A stretch of DNA of 64,000 bases from Nevskiaceae bacterium (GTDB taxonomy: Bacteria; Pseudomonadota; Gammaproteobacteria; Steroidobacterales; Steroidobacteraceae), in contig JACKOV010000004.1 of the NCBI GenBank assembly GCA_024234075.1, positions 331,776 to 395,775 of the forward strand, given 5' to 3'. The position numbers were made by a program, and so were the translations under genes. The notes under the pieces are model-generated. The model ran no database searches and had not been told where the DNA came from. It worked only from the letters and a program-made list of their open reading frames with translations. Every line of letters begins with the position of its first letter. Positions within the stretch are counted from its first letter, which is position 1. Below, piece after piece: positions 8,246-20,820 of this stretch.

Positions 8246-11200
8246 TCAGCTCGCCGCGAGGCGCAGCGCCTCGTCGACGTCCACCGCCACCAGCCGCGAC
8301 ACACCCGGTTCGTTCATCGTCACGCCGAGCAGCTGCGAAGCCAGCTCCATCGTGGACTTGTTGTGCGTGATGAAGATGAACTGCACCTGTTGCGCCATCT
8401 CGCGCACGATGTCGCAGAAGCGCCCCACGTTGTTCTCGTCGAGCGGCGCATCGACCTCGTCCAGCAAGCAGAACGGCGCCGGGTTCAGGTCGAAGATCGA
8501 GAACACCAGGGCAACGGCGGTCAGCGCCTTCTCGCCGCCGGAGAGCTGCGAAATCGTGACATTGCGTTTGCCGGGCGGCCTCGCCATCACCGCGACGCCG
8601 GCCGACAGCGCATCGTCGCCGATCAATTCCAGATAGGCATGCCCGCCACCGAACAGCCGCGGGAACTTCTCCTTCAGGCCGGCATTGACCCGATCGAAGG
8701 TGTCCTGGAAGCGCGAGCGCGTTTCCTTCTCGATGCGCCGCATGGCCTGCTCGAGGGTATCGAGCGCCGAGGTCAGATCGGCGAACTGGCGGTCGAGATA
8801 CTCCTTGCGCTCGGTGTTCTCCTTGAGCTCGTCGATGGCCGCGAGATTCACCTGGCCGAGCTTTTCCACGTCGGCGCGGACTTCCTGCAGCGTCGCCTCC
8901 CAGGCCGGCACCTCCGCCTCGGCGGCGAGACCCTCAAGGATATCGGCGAGCTCGAACCGCGTCTCGGCGAACTGCTCGGCCAGCGCTTCGCGCCGCACGC
9001 GGCTTTCCTGGGCCGCCAAGCGGGCGCTTTCCATCCCCTCGCGCGCCTCGTTGACCCGCCTCTCGGCCGAATGCCGTTTCTCGTCGAGCGTGCGCAGTTC
9101 GGTATCTGCTTCCTCCAGCACGCAGCGCGCCTGGGTCAGATCCGCCTCGACTTCGAGCCGTCGCGCCAGGAACCCGTCGAGCAGACCTTGCAGCTCGACG
9201 ATCGGCGCATCGCCGTCGGCCAGCGCCCGTTCGAGTTCCTCGACCCGGGCCAGCAACTGGCCGCGCTGCTCGACCATGCGCCGCAGGCCGACGTCCATCG
9301 AGCTCTCGGTCGAACGCCGCCCTTCGATCCGCACCAGCAGGTCGCGGGCCGCCAATTGCGCGGTCTGCGAAGCCGCGCGGGCGGCAGCCAGCGCCTCGCG
9401 GTGGTCCTCACGCTGCGCCTCGATCTCGGGGCGGCGGCTGTCGAGCGCATCCAGCGCCAGCAAGCCGCGGTCGAGCTCGCCACGCGCCTTGCCCAGCGTC
9501 TGCTCGGTCGAATCGATTTCGCGGGCGATGTCGGCAAATTCATCTTCGAGACGCGCGCGGCGGACATTGGCCTCCTGCGCACGCGCCCGGCTGGCCTCGA
9601 GCCGGCCCAGCAGATCGGCATGCGCCCGGCTGGCCTGCTGGATCCGCGACTGCGACACATCGCGGGCCGACTCGGCACCGGCCAGCCGCGAGCGCAGCTC
9701 CTGTTGCTGCGCCTCGCAATCCTTGACCCGCGCGTCAGCCGCGGCGAACGTGCCCCGCAGCGACTTCAGCCGCTGCTCGCGCTCCAGCACGCCGGCATGC
9801 GGATCGGCGCCCCGGGCCACGCGCAGCCAGCCGCGGCCCACCCACTCGCCCGAGCGGGTGATGATCGATTCGCCGGCCTGCAGCGAGCGCCGTGCGGCCA
9901 TCGCTTCGGCGAGCGACTGGGCAGTCCGGACGTTCTGCAGGAAATCGAGCACCGCGGCTGGACCCTGCACGCAGGCAGCAAGTCGGCCTGCGGCCTCGCC
10001 GGTCGGCGCAAAGCCCGCCGCCCCGGTCTCGAAAATCGACAGTTGGGTCTCGCCCAGCTGCCCGAGCGCGTCGGTCAAGGCATCGAACCCATCGACGCAG
10101 ACCGCCTCGAGATAGTCGCCGAGCACGGTCTCGACGGCTTTTTCCCAGCCCGCCTCGACCTGCAGGGCTTCGGCGAGCCGCGGCCGATCCGCCAGCCCGC
10201 TGTCGCGCAACCAGTTGTTGGCGCGCGCATCGGCCTGGCCGAGCGCCGCCCGCTGCAGCGCCTCGATCGACATGACTTCCGCCCGGGCCCGCTCGCGCTC
10301 GCCGCGCGCGCTCTCCAGCGCCTGCTCCAGCGAGATCTGCGCGCTACGCAAGCCCTGCACTTCAGACAGCGCCGCGGCGAGTGCCTGGGACAACTCGTCG
10401 GCCACCGAACGCGCCTCGGATTCACGGCCCGCCAGCTCGGCCAGCGCATTGCTGGCCTCCTGGGCGATCAACTGGTCCCGCTCGACGGCGATCCGGTCGG
10501 CCTGACTGCGCAACCGGCGCTGCTGGTTCTCGAGCTGTTCGATTCGCGCCCGTTCGACCTGCACCGTCTGGTGCGCGCCGCCGAGATCGCGGTTGAACGA
10601 CTCCCAGCCCTGCTGCCAGGCCGCCAGCGTGCGCTCGGTTTCCTCCAGGCGCTCCTGGCATTGCTGCTCGGCCAGCCGCGCCGTTTCCAGATCCGGTGCG
10701 ATCCGCGCCAGCTCGTCGCGGATCGCGACCAGCTCCTGCTCGTCCCGCTCGATGTGCAGCGCCAGATCGGCCAGTGTCGCGCGCGACTTGGTCAGATCCT
10801 CGCGCTGCCGGTCACGGGTTTCGCGGGTGTGCTGGATCTGCTGCTCGGTGCGGGAGATATCCGCACCGACGGCGAAATAGCGCGCCTGGATCTGCGACAC
10901 CTGCTCGCTCTGCTCCGCCTGGAAGCCGCGCTGCTTGTCGATCGCCGCCTCGGCACCGCGCAGATCGGCCAGCGCCGCCTGCATGACCAGGTCCTTTTCG
11001 CGGACCGCCGAATCGTGCACCTCGGTGCCGCTGTCGAGCTCGCGCAACCGCAGCGCCAGCAGCTCGGCCGTGATCTTGCGCTCCTGTTCCTTGAGCGCCT
11101 GGTAGCGCCGTGCGGTGGCCGCCTGGCGCTGCAGATGGCGGATCTGCTTGTCGATCTCGTCGCGCACGTCCTGCAGACGCTCCAGGTTCTCGCGCGTGTC

Positions 11201-11755
11201 GGCGATGCGGCTCTCGGTTTCCTTGCGGCGCTCCTTGTAGCGCGAAATGCCGGCAGCCTCCTCGAGGAAGGCCCGCATGTCGTCGGACTTGGCCTCGATG
11301 ACCCGCGAGATCATGCCCTGCTCGATGATCGCGTAGCTGCGCGAGCCGAGCCCGGTGCCGAGGAACAGCTGGGTGATGTCCTTGCGACGGCACTTGGCGC
11401 CGTTGATGTAATAGGCCGAGCTGCCGTCGCGCGATACCTCGCGCTTCAGCGAGACCTCGGCATAGGCGGCATAGGTGCCGCCGATCTTGCCGTCGGAGTT
11501 GTCGAACACCAGCTCGACCGAGGCCTTGCCGACCGGCTTGCGCGCGCTCGAGCCGTTGAAAATCACGTCGGCCATCGAGTCGCCGCGCAGATGCTTAGCC
11601 GACAGCTCGCCCATGACCCAGCGGACCGCGTCGATCACGTTCGACTTGCCGCAGCCGTTCGGGCCGACCACACCGGTGAGGTTGCTCGGGAACGTCACCG
11701 TGGTCGGGTCGACGAACGATTTGAAGCCCGCCAGCTTGATCTTGGTCAGTCGCAT
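8246..11755 (-). CDS. smc: Chromosome segregation ATPase SMC
   Basis: Condensin ATPase that extrudes DNA loops with ScpA and ScpB. The N-terminal head starts MRLTKIKLAGFKSFVDPTT and carries Walker A GPNGCGKS at residues 31-38. Two long coiled-coil arms flank a hinge (region with RLAEALQVEAGWEKAVETVLGDYLEAV), and the C-terminal head has the ABC signature LSGGEKALTAVAL, Walker B FCLLDEVDAPLD and the ITHNKSTME switch. Length (1169 aa) is normal. Its ScpA and ScpB partners are in the trpS cluster. It is divergent from queF, with about 150 bp between them. Confidence 0.97.
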   Translation of the reverse strand: MRLTKIKLAGFKSFVDPTTVTFPSNLTGVVGPNGCGKSNVIDAVRWVMGELSAKHLRGDSMADVIFNGSSARKPVGKASVELVFDNSDGKIGGTYAAYAEVSLKREVSRDGSSAYYINGAKCRRKDITQLFLGTGLGSRSYAIIEQGMISRVIEAKSDDMRAFLEEAAGISRYKERRKETESRIADTRENLERLQDVRDEIDKQIRHLQRQAATARRYQALKEQERKITAELLALRLRELDSGTEVHDSAVREKDLVMQAALADLRGAEAAIDKQRGFQAEQSEQVSQIQARYFAVGADISRTEQQIQHTRETRDRQREDLTKSRATLADLALHIERDEQELVAIRDELARIAPDLETARLAEQQCQERLEETERTLAAWQQGWESFNRDLGGAHQTVQVERARIEQLENQQRRLRSQADRIAVERDQLIAQEASNALAELAGRESEARSVADELSQALAAALSEVQGLRSAQISLEQALESARGERERARAEVMSIEALQRAALGQADARANNWLRDSGLADRPRLAEALQVEAGWEKAVETVLGDYLEAVCVDGFDALTDALGQLGETQLSIFETGAAGFAPTGEAAGRLAACVQGPAAVLDFLQNVRTAQSLAEAMAARRSLQAGESIITRSGEWVGRGWLRVARGADPHAGVLEREQRLKSLRGTFAAADARVKDCEAQQQELRSRLAGAESARDVSQSRIQQASRAHADLLGRLEASRARAQEANVRRARLEDEFADIAREIDSTEQTLGKARGELDRGLLALDALDSRRPEIEAQREDHREALAAARAASQTAQLAARDLLVRIEGRRSTESSMDVGLRRMVEQRGQLLARVEELERALADGDAPIVELQGLLDGFLARRLEVEADLTQARCVLEEADTELRTLDEKRHSAERRVNEAREGMESARLAAQESRVRREALAEQFAETRFELADILEGLAAEAEVPAWEATLQEVRADVEKLGQVNLAAIDELKENTERKEYLDRQFADLTSALDTLEQAMRRIEKETRSRFQDTFDRVNAGLKEKFPRLFGGGHAYLELIGDDALSAGVAVMARPPGKRNVTISQLSGGEKALTAVALVFSIFDLNPAPFCLLDEVDAPLDENNVGRFCDIVREMAQQVQFIFITHNKSTMELASQLLGVTMNEPGVSRLVAVDVDEALRLAAS

Positions 11756-11904
11756 CGAGATAAGTCCTTGGCGTCGAAAGCGCGTGTGACGGCAGGGTGC
11801 ATGAAAGCGCGGTAGTGTAAATTAATCACCGTCGATCCGCGTCTCGCGATCGCGCCCGCCGGCGAGCGCAAGCCGCCCCAACACTCCTGAATATCCATCG
11901 CAAC

Positions 11905-12294
11905 ATGCCGTCGCAACCATCTACCACGCTTGAGACTTTCCCCAACCCGGCCGCCGAGCGCGACTACGCGATCCGGATGACCCTGCCGGAGTTCACCTGC
12001 CTCTGCCCCAAAACGGGCCAGCCGGATTTCGCGACCCTCGAGCTCGAGTACGTCGCCGACGCACGCTGCATAGAGCTGAAGTCGCTGAAGCTCTACATCT
12101 GGTCATTCCGCGATCGCGGCACCTTCCACGAAGCCGTGACCAACGAGATCCTTTCGACCCTGGTCGCCGCCACCGAGCCGCGCTACATGAAGCTGACCGC
12201 CCGCTTCAACGTTCGCGGCGGGATCTACACGACCGTGGTCGCGACTCACCAGAAACCCGGTTGGATACCGCAACCCGTGGTGACCCTGCCCTGA
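11905..12294 (+). CDS. queF: NADPH-dependent preQ0 reductase, short (type I) form
   Basis: Reduces 7-cyano-7-deazaguanine (preQ0) to preQ1 in queuosine biosynthesis. The 129-aa protein is a single tunnel-fold domain. The motif EFTCLCPKTGQPDFA places the catalytic Cys at residue 34 and the acid/base Asp at residue 41; the nearby family block ELKSLKLYIWSFRDRGTFHEAVTNEI gives the QueF-specific ES(L)KSxK-type region. This is the short unimodular type, not the roughly 280-aa bimodular E. coli type. It is monocistronic by appearance, with dksA downstream under its own promoter. Confidence 0.95.
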   Translation: MPSQPSTTLETFPNPAAERDYAIRMTLPEFTCLCPKTGQPDFATLELEYVADARCIELKSLKLYIWSFRDRGTFHEAVTNEILSTLVAATEPRYMKLTARFNVRGGIYTTVVATHQKPGWIPQPVVTLP

Positions 12295-12397
12295 CCGGCG
12301 GCACCCGGCCGGTGCGGCGCAAATTGCGGTAAATTTCTTTTGCAACAAGTACTTATGGGGGAGGAAAGCCCTCGCTGTACAGTCGGGGATCGGCCGG

Positions 12398-12403
12398 TAT
12401 AAT
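12398..12403 (+). promoter_or_regulatory. Candidate -10 box of the dksA promoter
   Basis: TATAAT lies 45 bp before the dksA ATG, with a GC-rich CGCGCG stretch just downstream, as seen in discriminators of stringently controlled promoters. The -35 region is weak (CTGTAC at 17 bp). A GGAG-type ribosome site (GGAGAGG, 12428-12434) precedes the ATG, with a further AGGAG close to it. Confidence 0.5.
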
Positions 12404-12448
12404 CGCGCGTTCCGCGAAGGGGCCTCAGGAGAGGTCGAGGAGCACTGG

Positions 12449-13213
12449 ATGCCTGGCAAAAAGACTGCTGCGAAATCCGCCAAAGCCAAGAAGCCTGCCG
12501 CACCCGCTCGCAAGGCACCGCCCTCATCCACTGCCAAGAAAGCCGCACCCGCTGCGGCACGCACACGGCCTGCCGCATCGGCCAGCGCCGCACCGCGCGC
12601 CGGCAAAGCGCATAGCGCCACGGCAGCCGCGTCCAGCACCAGCCACGGCGCATCGCGCCCGGCACCGAAGACGGCTCCGCCACCGGCCGACGAAGCGCCG
12701 ATCGCCACCTACGTGCAGCGCAATCCGCCGCTGGTGCTCCCGCAGGTCGACAACGACGACATGGACGACGCCGGTCTGCTCTCCGGGCCGCGCAACGTCA
12801 GCCCGTACATCGCCAAGCGCGGCGAGCAGTACATGAACAAGGAGCAGCTGGACCATTTCCGGCTGATCCTGACCAACTGGAAGCGCGACCTGATGGAGGA
12901 AGTCGACCGCACCGTCTCGCACATGAAGGACGAAGCGGCCAACTTCCCCGATCCGAACGATCGCGCGACCCAGGAAGAAGAGTTCAGCCTCGAGCTGCGC
13001 ACCCGCGATCGCGAGCGCAAGCTGATCCGCAAGATCGAGGAAGCCCTGAAGCGCATCGACGACGGCAGCTACGGCTACTGCCTCGAGACCGGCGAGGAAA
13101 TCGGCATCAAGCGTCTCGAAGCGCGCCCGGTGGCGACACTCAGCATCGAAGCGCAGGAGCGTCGTGAACGACGCGAAAAGCAGTACGGCGACCGCGACGA
13201 CCGCTACCGCTAA
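12449..13213 (+). CDS. dksA: RNA polymerase-binding regulator DksA, extended and cysteine-poor
   Basis: DksA enters the RNA polymerase secondary channel and with ppGpp adjusts transcription initiation. The core (about residue 110 onward) has the coiled coil with acidic tip DPNDRA, which fits the DxxDxA rule, and the C-terminal region EEIGIKRLEARPVATL. Two features are odd. The zinc-finger positions read CLET and SIEA, so only one of the four usual cysteines remains, as in zinc-independent DksA2-like proteins but more extreme. About 100 N-terminal residues are an Ala/Lys/Pro-rich low-complexity extension, making 254 aa against about 150. It overlaps gluQ by 50 nt. Confidence 0.93.
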   Translation: MPGKKTAAKSAKAKKPAAPARKAPPSSTAKKAAPAAARTRPAASASAAPRAGKAHSATAAASSTSHGASRPAPKTAPPPADEAPIATYVQRNPPLVLPQVDNDDMDDAGLLSGPRNVSPYIAKRGEQYMNKEQLDHFRLILTNWKRDLMEEVDRTVSHMKDEAANFPDPNDRATQEEEFSLELRTRDRERKLIRKIEEALKRIDDGSYGYCLETGEEIGIKRLEARPVATLSIEAQERRERREKQYGDRDDRYR

Positions 13214-14132
13214 GCAGCCCCTCGCGCCGGTCGGTCGTTTCGCGCCCTCCCCGACCGGCCCTCTGCATCTCGGCTCGCTGGTCGCCGCGACCGGCAGCTA
13301 TCTCGACGCACGCCATGGCGGCGGACGCTGGCTGCTGCGCATCGAAGACCTGGATACGGCCCGCAACATGCCCGGCGCCGAGGCCACGATCCGCGCCACC
13401 CTGCAGTCTTTCGGTTTCCGGCCCGACGGCGCGGTCCTGCGCCAGAGCGAGCGCCTGCCGCGCTACCTCTCCGCGATCCAGATCTTGGCCGAGGCCGGTC
13501 GCGTGTTCCATTGCGGCTGCTCCCGTCGCGACATCGCCGCCGCGACGGCCACAGCCGCCGGTGGGGGCGCAGGTGCACGTGCGGGCGACGAACCTCGCTG
13601 CGTCGGGCGTTGCCGCGAACGCCGCATCGATCCGGCCCAGGCCGCGCTGCGCGCCTCGCTCGAGGGCCTCGCGCCGCGATGCGTGCAGGATCGCTCGGGC
13701 CGCGAAATCCGCTTCAACCCCGAGGTGCATACCGACGTCGTGATCCGGCGTCGCGACGGCGTGATCGCCTATCAGCTCGCCGTGATCGTCGATGACGCCG
13801 AGCAAGGCATCAGCGATGTGGTCCGCGGCGGCGACCTGCTGCCGAGCACCGCCTGGCAGCTCGCGCTGCAGCAAGCCCTGTCGCTGCCGACACCGCGCTA
13901 CCTGCACCTGCCCGTGATCACCGAACCGGACGGCAGCAAGCTCGCCAAATCGCGCCGCTCCCTGCCTCTGGATCCGGCCACCGCAACCGAAAGCCTTTGC
14001 CGTGCCTTGACCTTGCTGAACCAGCCGCTCCCGCCCGCTTCGCGACAAGCGACCCTCGAAGCGCTCTGGGACTGGGCGATCGCCCATTGGGATCCCGCGG
14101 CCGCGACGGCACGCAGCACGGTGTCCGCCTAA
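13164..14132 (+). CDS. gluQ: Glutamyl-Q tRNA(Asp) synthetase
   Basis: Attaches glutamate to the queuosine base of tRNA-Asp, giving glutamyl-queuosine. It has the catalytic core of a glutamyl-tRNA synthetase without the anticodon-binding domain: GRFAPSPTGPLHLGSL is the HIGH-type motif, RIEDLDTAR follows, the zinc site shows CGCSRRD and CVGRC, and the KMSKS position reads GSKLAKS. The start is GTG 13164, inside dksA; no other start codon lies between it and the conserved region, so the 50-nt overlap appears real. The dksA-gluQ pairing is a known gammaproteobacterial arrangement, and queF nearby belongs to the same queuosine pathway. Confidence 0.94.
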   Translation: MNDAKSSTATATTATAKQPLAPVGRFAPSPTGPLHLGSLVAATGSYLDARHGGGRWLLRIEDLDTARNMPGAEATIRATLQSFGFRPDGAVLRQSERLPRYLSAIQILAEAGRVFHCGCSRRDIAAATATAAGGGAGARAGDEPRCVGRCRERRIDPAQAALRASLEGLAPRCVQDRSGREIRFNPEVHTDVVIRRRDGVIAYQLAVIVDDAEQGISDVVRGGDLLPSTAWQLALQQALSLPTPRYLHLPVITEPDGSKLAKSRRSLPLDPATATESLCRALTLLNQPLPPASRQATLEALWDWAIAHWDPAAATARSTVSA

Positions 14133-14216
14133 GTTCGCGGGCTGGAGGGCTCGGCGGCGACAGCCGCACTCGTCCAGCCCGATGACGCAGATCACGCCGC
14201 AGGAATACCGCCCCCC

Positions 14217-14245
14217 AAATGAAACGCCCCGGGAGACCCGGGGCG
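14217..14245 (-). terminator. Intrinsic terminator after pnp
   Basis: A perfect 9-bp stem CGCCCCGGG/CCCGGGGCG with an AGA loop (14225-14245) is followed on the minus strand by TTTCATTT. It lies about 60 bp beyond the pnp stop and about 90 bp from the convergent gluQ stop. It is a well-formed terminator in the pnp direction. Confidence 0.8.
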
Positions 14246-14307
14246 CTGCATGTCTGGCCAAGTTCGGGGGGCGCCAACCGACGCCCACCCATGGCGTCAC
14301 CGTCGTA

Positions 14308-16386
<2,079 letters not shown>

Positions 16387-16467
16387 GCGTGGAACCTCGC
16401 TGGATTCGGATAGCGACGGAACCGCGCGCTCGACGACGGAGGCGCGGTCGTCGGCAGGGGATCTCTG

Positions 16468-16737
16468 TTAGCGACGCAGGCCGAGGCGCTCGACGACTTC
16501 CTGATACTTCGCCGGCGCGGTGGCCTTGAGGTAATCGAGAAGCTTGCGGCGCTGGTTGACGAGCTTGACGAGCCCGCGACGCGAGGAGTGATCGCCCGAA
16601 TGCGAGGAGAAGTGCTGGCCCAGGCCAGAAATGCGTTCGGACAACAGCGCGATCTGGACTTCAGGCGACCCGGTGTCCTTGGGATCGCGACGGAACTGCG
16701 CAACGATTCCGCTCTTTTTCTCAGTGCTGAGAGACAT
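16468..16737 (-). CDS. rpsO: 30S ribosomal protein S15
   Basis: Primary 16S rRNA-binding protein of the small subunit platform. The 89-aa sequence starts MSLSTEKKSGIVAQFRRDP and contains the family block SSRRGLVKLVNQRRKLLDYL. It follows truB and precedes pnp. A clear sigma70-type promoter lies about 55 bp upstream, so it can be transcribed apart from the infB operon. Regulation by S15 binding to its own leader is known in E. coli; whether the roughly 45-nt leader here can form the required fold was not determined. Confidence 0.98.
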   Translation of the reverse strand: MSLSTEKKSGIVAQFRRDPKDTGSPEVQIALLSERISGLGQHFSSHSGDHSSRRGLVKLVNQRRKLLDYLKATAPAKYQEVVERLGLRR

Positions 16738-16790
16738 CTTTTGAAAAACCCTTTAAATCTGGATATTTACTGTCTCGTAGAAGGTCGCGC

Positions 16791-16819
16791 ATTCTACTCG
16801 CAGGCACCGCGCCCCACAA
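16791..16819 (-). promoter_or_regulatory. Sigma70-type promoter of rpsO
   Basis: On the minus strand TTGTGG (16819-16814) is followed after exactly 17 bp by TAGAAT (16796-16791). The predicted start is about 47 nt before the rpsO ATG. The spacing and five of six matches to TATAAT make this one of the better promoters in the window. The rimP promoter uses the same -35 hexamer. Confidence 0.7.
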
Positions 16820-16868
16820 GCCGCCCGAAGCCTGGCTCACGCGACCCGCCCCAACGGTTGCAGCGCCG

Positions 16869-17810
16869 TCACGGCGCCGGCGACCCGGGGGCCACGAACA
16901 GGCGCTTGGCACGGATGCGGCCATCCGCCCGCGCCCAGCCGAGCCCCATGAATTCCTTGCCGGCGGCATAGAGCCGCACCGTCCATTCGTTCTCGCCAGC
17001 CTCCTGCCCCGCGGCCTGCGGCATCGGAGGCGGTGTCGGCGCAGGTTCGACCCGCACAGCCTGTCCCATCTGCACACGGCGGGCGAAGTCGGCTGCCAGC
17101 TCGACAGCCGGCAGATGCTCCACAGCAACATCCGGCGCGAGCAAGGGCGGCGCCTCGCCCCGGGCGAGCGCCGCTTCGAGCGCCGGCAGCGTGATCATGG
17201 CCTCGGCGTCGAACGGCTCCACGGCCTCGCGCCGCAGCACCGCCACATGGCCGCAAGTCCCGAGCGCGCGGGCAATGTCCTCGGCCAGGCTGCGCACATA
17301 AGTGCCCTTGCCGCAGCGCAGCTCGCAATCCAGCCAGTCGGGACCGAGCGCGCGCAGTTCCAGCCGCTCGATGCGTATCCGCCGCGCCGCGCGCTCCACG
17401 GTAATGCCGGCGCGCGCCAGCTCGTACAACGGCCGCCCCTCGCGCTTGAGCGCCGAGTACATCGGCGGAACCTGCAGCGACTCGCCGAGGAAGGCGGCCA
17501 GCACCTGCCGCAAGCCGTCGGCCTGCAGGGGCGGCACCGCAGCCGTTTCGATGACCTCGCCTTCGGTATCGCCGGTAGCGGTACGGCTGCCGAGCGCGAT
17601 GCGGAAGGTGTAGACCTTGTCGCCGTCGAGCACCTCGCCCGCCAGCTTGGTGGCTTCGCCGAGGCAGATCGGCAACATGCCGGTGGCGAGCGGATCGAGG
17701 CTGCCGACATGCCCGGCCTTGGGCTCGCGAAGCAGGCGCCGGACTCGCTGGGTCGCGCCGTTGGAGGACAGGCCCAACGGCTTGTCGAGCAGCAGCAGCC
17801 CGCAGCTCAA
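16869..17810 (-). CDS. truB: tRNA pseudouridine(55) synthase
   Basis: Makes pseudouridine 55 in the T loop of elongator tRNAs. The N-terminal catalytic domain has GLLLLDKPLGLSSN and the GSLDPLATGMLP motif with the catalytic Asp; the C-terminal part is a PUA-like RNA-binding domain ending in AAGKEFMGLGWARADG. The 313-aa length is typical. It overlaps rbfA by ATGA and lies in the rimP-nusA-infB-rbfA-truB order found in most gammaproteobacteria. Confidence 0.96.
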   Translation of the reverse strand: MSCGLLLLDKPLGLSSNGATQRVRRLLREPKAGHVGSLDPLATGMLPICLGEATKLAGEVLDGDKVYTFRIALGSRTATGDTEGEVIETAAVPPLQADGLRQVLAAFLGESLQVPPMYSALKREGRPLYELARAGITVERAARRIRIERLELRALGPDWLDCELRCGKGTYVRSLAEDIARALGTCGHVAVLRREAVEPFDAEAMITLPALEAALARGEAPPLLAPDVAVEHLPAVELAADFARRVQMGQAVRVEPAPTPPPMPQAAGQEAGENEWTVRLYAAGKEFMGLGWARADGRIRAKRLFVAPGSPAP

Positions 17811-18190
17811 GCGTCGTCGTCGCGGTGCGTGGCGGCGTCCTGGCGAACCGCCGCGTCGATCAAGTTGTTCAGACGGTCGGCCCGTTCCAGGCTGACGTCG
17901 AACTCGAACTCGAGTTTGGGCGCATGCCGCAGGCCGAGCCGCCGACCGACCTCGCCGCGCAGGAAACCCGCGGCCCGGTTCAAGCCCTGCGCGACCTCTT
18001 CCGGCGGGTGGGCCTCGCCGAAAGGCACGAACAGCACCCGCACGATGCTCATGTCGGGCGCGGCCGAGACCGCCGTGATGGTCACCGCCCCGACCCGCGG
18101 ATCGCGGACCTCGCGCCGGATCAGATCCGAGACGACCCGCTGCAGCTCCGATTCGATCCGCAGCGTGCGCGCGCTTTTCTTGCCCGCCAT
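17807..18190 (-). CDS. rbfA: Ribosome-binding factor A
   Basis: Small KH-fold protein needed for late 30S maturation and cold growth, binding near the 16S 5' end. The sequence ARTLRIESELQRVVSDLIRREVRDPRVG, then MSIVRVLFVPFGE and LRGEVGRRLGLRHAPKLEFEFD, covers the full family with 127 aa. Its stop overlaps the truB ATG (ATGA), and 21 nt separate it from infB upstream. Confidence 0.96.
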   Translation of the reverse strand: MAGKKSARTLRIESELQRVVSDLIRREVRDPRVGAVTITAVSAAPDMSIVRVLFVPFGEAHPPEEVAQGLNRAAGFLRGEVGRRLGLRHAPKLEFEFDVSLERADRLNNLIDAAVRQDAATHRDDDA

Positions 18191-18211
18191 GGATTCAGGC
18201 GCCGCGCACCA

Positions 18212-20770
<2,559 letters not shown>

Positions 20771-20820
20771 GTTCTCAATCCTTTGCGTCTGCAACGCTCA
20801 TCAATGGGCAATCGCCGGAA

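Noticed and set aside
8069..11815. Very long plus-strand open frame opposite smc (also 17825-21154 opposite infB, 771-2747 opposite trpS/scpA)
   Set aside because: High GC content leaves few stop codons on the opposite strand; the minus strand encodes complete conserved proteins, and the plus-strand translations are Arg/Ala/Leu-rich with no domain.
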